A stretch of 8,761 nt of DNA from Bacteroidales bacterium (lineage in GTDB: Bacteria > Bacteroidota > Bacteroidia > Bacteroidales > VadinHA17), in contig DOTV01000202.1 in assembly GCA_003520925.1 (NCBI GenBank), forward strand, positions 1 to 8,761, in the 5' to 3' direction. Made by a program: the position numbers and the translations under genes. Under the pieces are notes generated by a model. It saw only the letters and a list, made by a program, of their open reading frames with translations. It was not told the DNA's origin and ran no database searches. How positions within the stretch are numbered: the stretch's first letter is position 1; every line of letters starts with the position of its first letter. Of this stretch, positions 1 through 6,827 are shown piece by piece.

Positions 1-183
1 GTCTGCCTTTTTCTTAACATTTTGAACAGGTTTAGAGTTAATTAGTTACAGGAAAATCGTTCCTATAAAAGTATGAATTTTTTTTAAAGATTCAAAAAGC
101 CTTCAAAATCACAATCCCTGTAAATTATTTAATGTAAATTGAACAAAACAAATAAATTGTTGTTAACTCTAAAATTTAATTCG
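1..183. other. AT-rich leader upstream of sodA
   Basis: No gene could be supported here. The sequence is strongly AT-rich, with a T-run at about 78-85 and a weak 5-bp inverted repeat (AGGAA at 50-54, TTCCT at 60-64). The T-run lies about 13 bases beyond that repeat, so it is not a good intrinsic terminator. No clean TAnnTTTG box was found. TAAATTGA (135-142) and TAAATTGT (152-159) are only partial matches. The sodA promoter probably lies here but cannot be placed. Confidence 0.5.
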
Positions 184-909
184 ATGGAACGAAAAGTCTT
201 TTTAAAGAACATGGGTCTCGGTATAATGGGGTTTTTATATGCAGCAAAATCATTTGCCGAAGAGCCGAAAAACTTAAAAAATAATACAATGGAAAAATTT
301 GATATTCATGTATTCCCGGCATTACCCTATGCCTATGATGCACTAGAACCTAATATTGATGCGCGTACAATGGAGATCCATTATGACAGGCATCACCGTG
401 CATACTTCAATAATTTCACCGCGGCCATTAAGGGCACAAACCTTGAAAACAGCACAATAGAACAGATTTTTTCAAAGGTTTCTGAAGCAGGAGATGCGGT
501 AAGGAACAACGGAGGCGGTTTTTATAATCATGTCTTTTTCTGGAATAATCTGGCACCTAAATCTGCTGGTCCGTCAGCAGATTTGACAACTGCACTGACC
601 AGGGAGTTCGGATCATTTGAGAAATTTAAGGAACTTTTCAGCAATTCGGCAAAGACACGATTCGGAAGCGGCTGGGCATGGCTTTATGTCACGGCTGATA
701 AAAAACTGGCTGTCGGAAGCACACCAAACCAGGATAATCCTCTCATGGATGTATCCCCTGTCAGGGGAACACCTTTGCTGACTATTGATGTGTGGGAACA
801 TGCCTACTATCTTAAGTACCAGAACAAGAGGGCGGATTATGTTGAGGCTTTCTGGAATGTGGTAAACTGGGAAGAAGTCAGCAAGAGGTTTAAGGAAGCT
901 GTCAGATAG
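184..909 (+). CDS. sodA: Superoxide dismutase, Mn/cambialistic type, with N-terminal export signal
   Basis: Converts superoxide to hydrogen peroxide and oxygen. The protein has 241 residues from the ATG at 184. An in-frame TTG at 139 would add 15 residues with no family support, so I reject it. The metal ligands of the Fe/Mn family are visible: H66 (in MEIHYDRHH), H116 (in FYNHVFFW), D202 and H206 (in DVWEHAYY). Gly-Gly before the second ligand and Gln183 in TPNQDNPL match the Mn-type pattern; FeSODs place the Gln near the second histidine instead. Some Bacteroidota enzymes accept both metals. Residues 1-25 look like an export signal: RKVFLK, a hydrophobic stretch (about 11-20), then SFA before EE as a possible signal peptidase site. 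The usual cytosolic SOD would begin near M36 (ATG at 289), giving 206 residues. The enzyme family is certain; the location is inferred. The gene converges on the acyl-CoA synthetase gene. Confidence 0.96.
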   Translation: MERKVFLKNMGLGIMGFLYAAKSFAEEPKNLKNNTMEKFDIHVFPALPYAYDALEPNIDARTMEIHYDRHHRAYFNNFTAAIKGTNLENSTIEQIFSKVSEAGDAVRNNGGGFYNHVFFWNNLAPKSAGPSADLTTALTREFGSFEKFKELFSNSAKTRFGSGWAWLYVTADKKLAVGSTPNQDNPLMDVSPVRGTPLLTIDVWEHAYYLKYQNKRADYVEAFWNVVNWEEVSKRFKEAVR

Positions 910-920
910 GTATCGGGATT

Positions 921-966
921 ATCTCCCCTTGGGGGAGATGCCCGCCAGATGGCTGCCAGAGGGGGG
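921..966. repeat. GC-rich hairpin repeat between convergent genes
   Basis: A perfect 8-bp inverted repeat (ATCTCCCC at 921-928, GGGGAGAT at 932-939) encloses a TTG loop. A short GCCA/TGGC inverted repeat (944-947, 950-953) and then AGGGGGG (960-966) follow. The first arm (CCCCT, 925-929) could pair instead with AGGGG at the far end, giving two alternative folds. The element fills most of the 61-bp gap between the sodA and acyl-CoA synthetase stop codons and has no T-run on either strand. It could block read-through from both sides, but its form suggests a REP-like dispersed repeat. From memory, similar CCCC..GGGGAGATG..GAGGGGG sequences are common between genes in Bacteroidota. I could not count copies. 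Confidence 0.65.
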
Positions 967-970
967 TTCG

Positions 971-2617
971 CTAAGTATACAAAAACCTCTTTATTTTAAG
1001 TGTAGCCGTCTTCTGAAACGGTACCGGCTGCAAAATAACCTTATTGATCTGGGAGAATTTGCTTACATTTGAGTTGACGTATTCCTGGAGTTCAAGAAGC
1101 AGTTCTTCCTTTTTCTCCTCATACTGGCGGCTCATATCTTCCTTAAGGATCTGATATTTCTTTTCAAGCTCCTCCATATTCAGGTGCACATAGGCTACCA
1201 GCTTGCCTTTCTGCTGAATAACAAGTGATTCTACGACAAACCTGAAATTATTTATAACCGATTCTATCTCCTCGGGATAAATATTTTCTCCGCTGGCACC
1301 CACAATCATATTCTTGAGTCTTCCCTTTATGTAAAGATTCATGCGTGAATCAAAAACACCAAGATCTCCGGTTTTGAACCAGCCATCGTCAGTAAGAACC
1401 TCTTTTGTCATTTCCGGTTCTTTGTAGTATCCCTTCATTACGCTTGGACCTCTGGCCCATATCTCGCCCTCCCCGGTTTTGCCGTCGGGGTTGTTTATTT
1501 TAAGTTCTATTCCTTCAATTGCAGGTCCCGTTGAATCAAAAACTGATTTCGATGGATTTGCCCCTGCAAGCAATGGTGAGGTTTCTGTAAGCCCGTAACC
1601 GATAGCATACGGAAACTTTGCTTCCAGAAGGAATTTCTCAACACTCCTGTTTAGCTTCGCACCGCCGATGCCAAAGAATTTCAGATGCCCGCCAAAGGTT
1701 TTATATAATTTCTTCCCAGCAACCAAATTTAGTTTCTTTCTTATTAAGGGTATTTTATACAGGATCTTAAGTAGCTTTTTGTCAGTGAAGGAAGGAAGGA
1801 TCTTGTTAAAATATACCTTTTCCATTATTAGCGGCACAGTCAGCATTACTGTAGGTTTAACCTCAGCCATTGCCGGAATAAGAACTGCTGGCGTCGGAGG
1901 TTTTCTTAGATAGTATACGCAAGCTCCTCCCAGAACAGGAAGCATCAGTCCGAGAGTATTCTCATAAGTATGAGATAAAGGCAATACTGAAAGGAACCTG
2001 TCATTTTCATCAATGGGCTGAATAACCAAGCCCTTCATGGCATTAAAGGAAATATTCCTGTGAGTAAGCATCACACCCTTGGAGCGGCCGGTGGTCCCCG
2101 ATGTGTATATAATTGATGCAAGGTCATCTTCGGCTACATCATATATTTTTTCGGGACGGGTAGACGGATCATAAGCAAGAGACTTGTTTACGGAAAAGAG
2201 AACCGAGAAGTCGTCGACTAGAATTCCGGTCTTAAGCTCTTCGGATTTATACTCTTCAAGCTTTGTCAGCTGTGATGATGATATAAAGATTGCCCTGGCT
2301 CCCGAATGGCTCAGAACATTGCCCACCTCTGTTGCTGAAAAATCAGGCAAAATGGGGACAACAACGGCTCCCATAAAGGTTATTGAAAAAAATGCACTAC
2401 TCCAGTTAGGCGCATTGTTGCTGAGAAGGGCTACCTTATCTCCGGGTTTAATACCTGCTTTTTCAAGAAAAGCCGTAAGCGCACTGATCTCCCTTGAGGA
2501 TTCGTCCCAGGTTTTCGGCCTTTCACCAACAAAAGCATAAGAGTTATAACTGCCGTATTTCCGTACAGTCTCATTGAATAATGCAGGAAAAGTAAGCGGG
2601 ATAATATTTTTTTCCAT
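971..2617 (-). CDS. Long-chain fatty acid--CoA ligase (AMP-binding family)
   Basis: Activates fatty acids to acyl-CoA through an acyl-adenylate, probably at the inner face of the membrane. The 548 residues carry the adenylate-forming motifs in order: P-loop YTSGTTGRSKG (171-181), YGLTET (341-346), TGD with Asp418, KGRLKN with Arg433, and the C-terminal QKTATLKIKR with the expected catalytic Lys541. The ATG at 2617 is preferred over an in-frame start at 2686. The extra 23 residues lack family support, and the -7 box at 2650-2657 would lie inside them. Residues about 480-515 form a charged, heptad-like helix inserted in the small C-terminal domain. There is no signal peptide. The gene is transcribed alone, divergent from queD and convergent with sodA. 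Exact chain-length preference cannot be read from the sequence. Confidence 0.93.
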   Translation of the reverse strand: MEKNIIPLTFPALFNETVRKYGSYNSYAFVGERPKTWDESSREISALTAFLEKAGIKPGDKVALLSNNAPNWSSAFFSITFMGAVVVPILPDFSATEVGNVLSHSGARAIFISSSQLTKLEEYKSEELKTGILVDDFSVLFSVNKSLAYDPSTRPEKIYDVAEDDLASIIYTSGTTGRSKGVMLTHRNISFNAMKGLVIQPIDENDRFLSVLPLSHTYENTLGLMLPVLGGACVYYLRKPPTPAVLIPAMAEVKPTVMLTVPLIMEKVYFNKILPSFTDKKLLKILYKIPLIRKKLNLVAGKKLYKTFGGHLKFFGIGGAKLNRSVEKFLLEAKFPYAIGYGLTETSPLLAGANPSKSVFDSTGPAIEGIELKINNPDGKTGEGEIWARGPSVMKGYYKEPEMTKEVLTDDGWFKTGDLGVFDSRMNLYIKGRLKNMIVGASGENIYPEEIESVINNFRFVVESLVIQQKGKLVAYVHLNMEELEKKYQILKEDMSRQYEEKKEELLLELQEYVNSNVSKFSQINKVILQPVPFQKTATLKIKRFLYT

Positions 2618-2649
2618 CTGCACGGTATGATTTAATTTTTTAATTAAGG

Positions 2650-2657
2650 CAAAGATA
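2650..2657 (-). promoter_or_regulatory. -7 promoter box for the acyl-CoA synthetase gene
   Basis: On the minus strand this reads TATCTTTG, a perfect match to the TAnnTTTG element recognised by the primary sigma factor of Bacteroidota. It ends 32 bases before the ATG at 2617, implying a leader of roughly 25 bases. I found no convincing TTTG-like -33 box at the usual distance. The box argues for the shorter start of the gene. Confidence 0.6.
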
Positions 2658-2680
2658 CGAATATATCTGCATGCTGTTAA

Positions 2681-2708
2681 TAACATGTTAAATATTGCAT
2701 TATTGCAT
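2681..2708. promoter_or_regulatory. Palindrome and tandem repeat between divergent promoters
   Basis: TAACATGTTA (2681-2690) is a perfect 10-bp palindrome, followed at once by a perfect tandem pair of TATTGCAT (2693-2700 and 2701-2708). Together they lie between the two divergent -7 boxes. The palindrome sits where the -33 region of the acyl-CoA synthetase promoter would fall, so a dimeric regulator bound there could control that gene. Short AT-rich palindromes also arise by chance, so this is only a candidate operator. Confidence 0.3.
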
Positions 2709-2749
2709 TAACAAGAGGGTTTAAAAAAACTTTATTCAGGGAAGTTGGT

Positions 2750-2757
2750 TAAATTTG
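2750..2757 (+). promoter_or_regulatory. -7 promoter box for the queD-polA unit
   Basis: TAAATTTG matches the Bacteroidota TAnnTTTG element. It ends 24 bases before the queD ATG, implying a very short leader with no Shine-Dalgarno sequence. No clear -33 box is visible upstream. No good promoter was seen inside queD or just before polA, so this box may drive polA and possibly moaDE as well. Confidence 0.55.
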
Positions 2758-2781
2758 TGATTGTTTATTTAAAACAGTTCA

Positions 2782-3234
2782 ATGGCACCACTTATCAGGA
2801 TAACAAAGGAGTTTTCTTTTGAAATGGCTCATGCCCTATGGAACTATGACGGACCCTGCAGAAATGTTCATGGCCATTCTTACAGGCTTTTTGTTACAAT
2901 CTCAGGAATTCCTTCAGATGATCCGGCGGATCCTAAAAACGGAATGGTTATAGATTTTACCGATCTAAAAGATATTGTGAAAAAAGAGATAATAAGTGTG
3001 TTTGACCATGCTCTTGCAGTATCGGCAAGTTACGACAGGGGGAAACTGGAAGCTTTCAAAACAATGTTCGGAAATACTGTAATTACAGGATATCAACCCA
3101 CCTGTGAGAACCTGGTCGCAGATTTCGCTTCTAGAATAAAAAAGCTGCTGCCGGGAAACGTAACCCTGCATAGTTTAAAGCTTTATGAAACGGCCTCCTC
3201 TTTTGCAGAATGGCATGCTTCGGATAATGAATAA
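2782..3234 (+). CDS. queD: 6-carboxytetrahydropterin synthase / 6-pyruvoyl-tetrahydropterin synthase family protein
   Basis: Probably converts 7,8-dihydroneopterin triphosphate to 6-carboxy-5,6,7,8-tetrahydropterin, an early step to queuosine and other deazapurines. The 150-residue protein has the family's zinc ligands His17 (FEMAH), His30 and His32 (VHGHSY). It has the catalytic Cys26 in CRNVHGH and an Asp75-His76 pair in FDHALAV. Glu110 in PTCEN and Glu136 in LYET fit the pterin-binding positions. Cys26 argues against the PTPS-III folate branch, which has Glu there. No queC, queE or folE lies in the window, so a tetrahydrobiopterin-type role cannot be excluded. It is the first gene after a good -7 box and runs directly into polA. 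Confidence 0.88.
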   Translation: MAPLIRITKEFSFEMAHALWNYDGPCRNVHGHSYRLFVTISGIPSDDPADPKNGMVIDFTDLKDIVKKEIISVFDHALAVSASYDRGKLEAFKTMFGNTVITGYQPTCENLVADFASRIKKLLPGNVTLHSLKLYETASSFAEWHASDNE

Positions 3235-3241
3235 CCTCAAT

Positions 3242-6043
3242 ATGTCAGAAAATCAATCAAAAAGACTTTTCCTGCTGGATGCCTACGCACTCATTTTCAG
3301 ATCGTACTATGCATTCATAAAAAACCCCAGGATCACTTCAAAGGGGATGAACACTTCTGCGATTTTCGGATTCCTCCTGACTCTCAGAGAGGTCCTTCAG
3401 AAACAGAAACCTACTCATATTGCAGTAGTTTTTGATACGTCCGCCCCAACATTCAGGCATGATATGTACAAAGATTATAAGGCTAACCGGGATGAGACTC
3501 CGGAAGACATTAAAAAAGCCGTCCCCTATATCAAAAGACTTATTGAAGCCTATAAAATCCCAATTATCGATTACCCGGGCTTTGAAGCCGACGATGTGAT
3601 TGGAACACTTGCAAAAAAAGCTTCAGAGAAGGGATTTGTTACATATATGATGACCCCGGACAAGGATTTTGCCCAGCTTGTTTCCGATAATATTTTCATG
3701 TTTAAACCTTCAAGAAGCGGTAACGAATCAGTTAAATGGGGCGTTGAAGAGGTGAAACGCGAGTTTTCAGTTCAGCGGCCTGAACAGGTAATTGATATTC
3801 TTGCACTTATGGGAGACACCGCTGATAATATTCCGGGCGCTCCGGGGGTCGGACCCAAAACAGCAATGAAATTGATTTCGGAATACGGATCGGTTGAAGA
3901 ACTGTTCTTGCACACCGATCAGCTTAAAGGGAAGCTGAAAGAGATTATTGAAAATAACAGGGAACAGATTGAGCTTTCAAAAAAGCTCGCAACAATTGAT
4001 CTGAATGTCCCGGTAGAGCTTAAGGAAAATGAACTCATTCTTGAAACAGCTGATCCTGAAAAACTTAAGAGCATTTTTAATGAGCTTGAATTCAGAACTG
4101 TTGCTGCGGAAATTCTTAATGGAATAGCAAAAATGGATAAGCAGGCAGTGACAGAAAATGTTACTGTTTCCCAACCCGGTCTGGCCCAGGGCACCCTGTT
4201 TGATGATGAACAGGTTTCTCCTTCTGTTGAAAAAGCAACGATCGAATCGGTTCCTCATGAGTATCTTGTTTTAGAAACCCCAAAAGAATTGGAGGAGTTT
4301 GTCGTGAAGGCAATGAAACGGGTTGAGATCTGTTTTGACACTGAAACGACAAGTATAAATCCTCTCGATTCAGAACTGGTTGCCATTTCATTTTCATGGA
4401 ATAAGGGTTCAGGCTTCCTGGTTCATTTTCCCGGATCAGAGGATGAAACAGTTGGGAAACTTAAAATCCTAAAACCACTTTTTGAAAATCAGGGTATCAG
4501 AAAGATAGGGCAGAACATGAAATTTGACATTCAGGTCCTTGCAAACTATGGTATAGAAGTGAAAGGCACTCTTTTTGACACCATGATAGCTCACTATCTG
4601 CTCGAGCCTGATATGCGGCACAATATGAACCTCCTCTCCGAAACATATCTCTCTTACAGTCCGGTTCACATAGAATCACTTATTGGGGAAAAGGGTGTTA
4701 ACCAGAAGAATATGCGATCGGTTCCCGTTGAACAGATAAGAGAATATGCAGTTGAGGATGCCGATGTGACATACCAGCTTAAGGATGTATTTCAGCCGAG
4801 ATTAAAGTCGGAAGGTTTATCTGCCCTTGCTGATGACATAGAAATGCCTCTCATAAGAGTTCTGGCAGATATGGAGAGAACTGGTATCAGGCTGAATCAG
4901 GAAAATCTGAAGGCAATTTCCACCGGCCTTCGTGAGGATATTATCTCACTTGAAACTGAAATTTTCACTCTGGCCGGAACAGAATTCAATATATCTTCTC
5001 CAAAACAGCTTGGCGATATTCTGTTCATCCGTCTGAAACTTGATGACAAAGCCAGGATTACAAAAACAAAGCAATTCAATACAAGTGAGGAAATTTTACA
5101 AAGGCTGGCAGGACGGCACCCGATAATAAATAAAGTTCTTGAGTACCGCGGACTAAAAAAACTCCTGTCAACTTATGTTGAATCACTTCCTCTGCTGGTA
5201 GATAAAAGAACCGGAAGGATTCATACTTCATATAACCAGGCAGTTGCATCAACCGGCAGGCTCAGTTCGAATAATCCAAACCTACAGAATATTCCGGTAA
5301 GGGATGAGAGGGGAAGGGAGATCAGAAAGGCATTTGTCCCGGAGGAGGGGAGAATTTTCCTGTCGGCCGATTATTCACAGATCGAACTCAGGTTGATGGC
5401 TCACCTTAGCGGAGACAGGAACATGATCGACGATTTTCTTTCGGGAAATGATATACATGCAGCTACAGCCTCAAAGATCTTTGGTGTTGAAATAAAGGAA
5501 GTTACCAAGGAGATGAGGAGCAGGGCCAAAACAGCCAATTTTGGAATAATTTACGGAATATCTTCATTCGGGCTCTCCGAAAGGCTTACAATCGGACGTA
5601 AGGAAGCAAAAGATCTTATCGACGGGTATTTCAATTCTTATCCGGGCGTAAAAAGATATATGGATGAAAGCATAAGAAAAGCCAGAGATCTGGGATTCGT
5701 AACAACAATGCTGGGTCGGAGGAGATACCTCCGTGATATACAGTCACGCAATCAGGTGGTAAGGGGAAATGCCGAACGAAATGCAATCAACGCCCCAATA
5801 CAGGGGACAGCAGCAGATATAATTAAGATTGCGATGGTGAAAATCCACGGAAATCTGAAAAATGAAGGATATAGTTCAAGAATGATACTTCAGGTTCATG
5901 ATGAACTTATTTTTGAGGCAGTCCCCGGTGAACTTGAGGGACTTAAGAAAATGGTGGTTCAGGAAATGTCGGATGCCTTAAAACTTGATGTCCCGCTGAA
6001 GGTTGACTGCGGAACCGGGAAAAACTGGCTTGAGGCACATTAA
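3242..6043 (+). CDS. polA: DNA polymerase I with 5' nuclease and 3'-5' proofreading domains
   Basis: Fills repair gaps and removes Okazaki primers. The 933 residues are close to the 928 of the E. coli enzyme. The 5' nuclease domain (about 8-300) shows Asp13, EADD (115-118), TPDKD (Asp140, Asp142) and MGDTAD (Asp192, Asp195). The 3'-5' exonuclease (about 345-535) keeps all motifs: DTE (366-368), N425..D429 and Y502..D506, so proofreading should work. The polymerase domain has Asp710 (motif A, ADYSQIELR), R759/K763/F767/Y771 in the O-helix and VHDE with Asp887 (motif C). Phe767 predicts normal discrimination against dideoxynucleotides. An acidic linker (about 305-345) contains QGTLF. Starts at 3185 and 3227 are also open but overlap queD. 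I chose the ATG at 3242 because MSENQSKRLFLLDAY resembles other family N-termini; 3227 remains possible. Confidence 0.97.
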   Translation: MSENQSKRLFLLDAYALIFRSYYAFIKNPRITSKGMNTSAIFGFLLTLREVLQKQKPTHIAVVFDTSAPTFRHDMYKDYKANRDETPEDIKKAVPYIKRLIEAYKIPIIDYPGFEADDVIGTLAKKASEKGFVTYMMTPDKDFAQLVSDNIFMFKPSRSGNESVKWGVEEVKREFSVQRPEQVIDILALMGDTADNIPGAPGVGPKTAMKLISEYGSVEELFLHTDQLKGKLKEIIENNREQIELSKKLATIDLNVPVELKENELILETADPEKLKSIFNELEFRTVAAEILNGIAKMDKQAVTENVTVSQPGLAQGTLFDDEQVSPSVEKATIESVPHEYLVLETPKELEEFVVKAMKRVEICFDTETTSINPLDSELVAISFSWNKGSGFLVHFPGSEDETVGKLKILKPLFENQGIRKIGQNMKFDIQVLANYGIEVKGTLFDTMIAHYLLEPDMRHNMNLLSETYLSYSPVHIESLIGEKGVNQKNMRSVPVEQIREYAVEDADVTYQLKDVFQPRLKSEGLSALADDIEMPLIRVLADMERTGIRLNQENLKAISTGLREDIISLETEIFTLAGTEFNISSPKQLGDILFIRLKLDDKARITKTKQFNTSEEILQRLAGRHPIINKVLEYRGLKKLLSTYVESLPLLVDKRTGRIHTSYNQAVASTGRLSSNNPNLQNIPVRDERGREIRKAFVPEEGRIFLSADYSQIELRLMAHLSGDRNMIDDFLSGNDIHAATASKIFGVEIKEVTKEMRSRAKTANFGIIYGISSFGLSERLTIGRKEAKDLIDGYFNSYPGVKRYMDESIRKARDLGFVTTMLGRRRYLRDIQSRNQVVRGNAERNAINAPIQGTAADIIKIAMVKIHGNLKNEGYSSRMILQVHDELIFEAVPGELEGLKKMVVQEMSDALKLDVPLKVDCGTGKNWLEAH

Positions 6044-6049
6044 ATAGCA

Positions 6050-6079
6050 TAACGGCATAAAGGTTTAACGGAATAAAGG
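6050..6079. repeat. 14-bp tandem direct repeat after polA
   Basis: TAACGGCATAAAGG (6050-6063) is followed after two bases by TAACGGAATAAAGG (6066-6079), a 13 of 14 match with a 16-bp period. It begins seven bases past the polA stop and leads into the hairpin repeat at 6092. It does not extend any reading frame of polA or moaD. It may be the edge of a larger dispersed repeat. Confidence 0.6.
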
Positions 6080-6091
6080 GAAAACTAATAA

Positions 6092-6118
6092 ATCCCCTTT
6101 TGAAGGGGGCAGGGGGAT
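6092..6118. repeat. Second GC-rich hairpin repeat, upstream of moaD
   Basis: CCCCTT (6094-6099) and AAGGGG (6103-6108) form a 6-bp stem with a TTG loop. The first arm, read as ATCCCC (6092-6097), is also the exact complement of GGGGAT (6113-6118), so two exclusive folds are possible. It shares its plan (C-run, TTG loop, G-run, spacer, second G-run) with the element at 921-966. From memory, this CCCCTTTTGAAGGGGGCAGGGG form recurs between genes in many bacteria, including Bacteroidota. It ends 14 bases before the moaD ATG and has no T-run, so it is not a typical terminator. Confidence 0.65.
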
Positions 6119-6132
6119 GTAAAAGTATTCTA

Positions 6133-6366
6133 ATGGAAATAAACGTATTATTCTTCGGCGTCCTTGCAGAGGTGACAGGCACTGGCAGAAAGCATTACAG
6201 GGATATTAAATCATTCGATGATCTGAAGCACAGGATCTGGGATGATTTTCCGGATATTGCACACTATAGTTTCAGAATAGCTGTCAATAACAAAATAGTA
6301 AATGAAGATCCGCTGCTAAGGCAAGATGATGTGGTTGCATATCTGCCGCCCTTCGCAGGAGGATAA
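6133..6366 (+). CDS. moaD: Molybdopterin synthase sulfur carrier subunit MoaD
   Basis: Small ubiquitin-like sulfur carrier of molybdopterin synthase. Its C-terminal glycine is adenylated by a MoeB-type enzyme, turned into a thiocarboxylate, and gives sulfur to precursor Z inside MoaE. The 77-residue protein begins INVLFFGVLAEVTG, as the family does, and ends LPPFAGG. The terminal Gly76-Gly77 is the functional tail and is intact. I chose the ATG at 6133. An upstream in-frame TTG at 6100 would translate the hairpin repeat and add unrelated residues. Neighbouring moaE supports the call. ThiS is a less likely alternative, because ThiS is shorter and would not sit beside moaE. The other cofactor genes (moaA, moaC, moeB) are not in the window. 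Confidence 0.92.
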   Translation: MEINVLFFGVLAEVTGTGRKHYRDIKSFDDLKHRIWDDFPDIAHYSFRIAVNNKIVNEDPLLRQDDVVAYLPPFAGG

Positions 6367-6401
6367 AGAAACTGTTCCAGTAATAAAAAAACTATATTAA
6401 A

Positions 6402-6827
6402 ATGCACTTAACTAAAGGACCTGTGGCGCCAATCGCAATTTCAGAACTTGTTGCGAAAGGCGGTCAAAATCATGATTGCGGGGCTCATTCGCTTTTTATC
6501 GGACAGGTAAGAAGGGACCAGACCGACGGAAGATATGTCAGAGCTATTGAATATTCTGCCTACGAGGAGATGGTGATAGGGGAAGCTGATAAAATATATA
6601 AATCAATTTTATCAGAGTTCAGCGATGTAAAGGCTATAGATATTATTCACTCAAAAGGACTTGTAAAAGTCGGGGAAGTATCTCTTCTTGTAATGGTTTC
6701 AGCGGGCCACAGGGATAATGCATCCAGGGCCTGTGCAAAAACAGTTGAACTCATCAAGGAAAAGCTGCCCATCTGGAAAAAGGAGATATTTGAAGATAAC
6801 TCCGGCCAATGGAAAGAGAATGAATAA
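6402..6827 (+). CDS. moaE: Molybdopterin synthase catalytic subunit MoaE
   Basis: Large subunit of molybdopterin synthase. It binds precursor Z (cyclic pyranopterin monophosphate) and inserts two sulfurs delivered by MoaD thiocarboxylate to make molybdopterin. The 141 residues show the family landmarks: GQVRRD with Arg37, EYSAYEEM (50-57), His103-Arg104 in SAGHRDNA, and the lysines Lys119 and Lys126 in ELIKEKLPIWKKE. These two lysines fall at the same numbers as the catalytic lysines of E. coli MoaE. The C-terminal QWKEN fits the family. The gene starts 35 bases after moaD with no terminator between, so the two are very likely co-transcribed. Its stop lies 2 bp from the stop of the opposing protease gene. 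Confidence 0.95.
   Translation: MHLTKGPVAPIAISELVAKGGQNHDCGAHSLFIGQVRRDQTDGRYVRAIEYSAYEEMVIGEADKIYKSILSEFSDVKAIDIIHSKGLVKVGEVSLLVMVSAGHRDNASRACAKTVELIKEKLPIWKKEIFEDNSGQWKENE

Noticed and set aside
50..90. Inverted repeat and T-run as an intrinsic terminator
   Set aside because: The stem is only 5 bp and the T-run lies more than ten bases beyond it, too far for a normal terminator.
139..183. TTG start that would lengthen the superoxide dismutase by 15 residues
   Set aside because: The ATG at 184 gives a coherent signal sequence. The added residues would place a basic, leucine-rich segment in front of it without family support.
3919..4679. Several minus-strand open frames inside polA
   Set aside because: They overlap one another and the conserved polA frame, match no family I know, and look like shadows of polA codon usage.
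6100..6132. Upstream TTG start for moaD
   Set aside because: It lies inside the hairpin repeat and would translate repeat sequence. The family N-terminus begins at the ATG at 6133.
5943..6182. Minus-strand open frame of 79 codons across the polA end and the spacer
   Set aside because: It is antisense to polA and moaD. Its Pro-rich middle is translated from the hairpin repeat, a common source of false genes.
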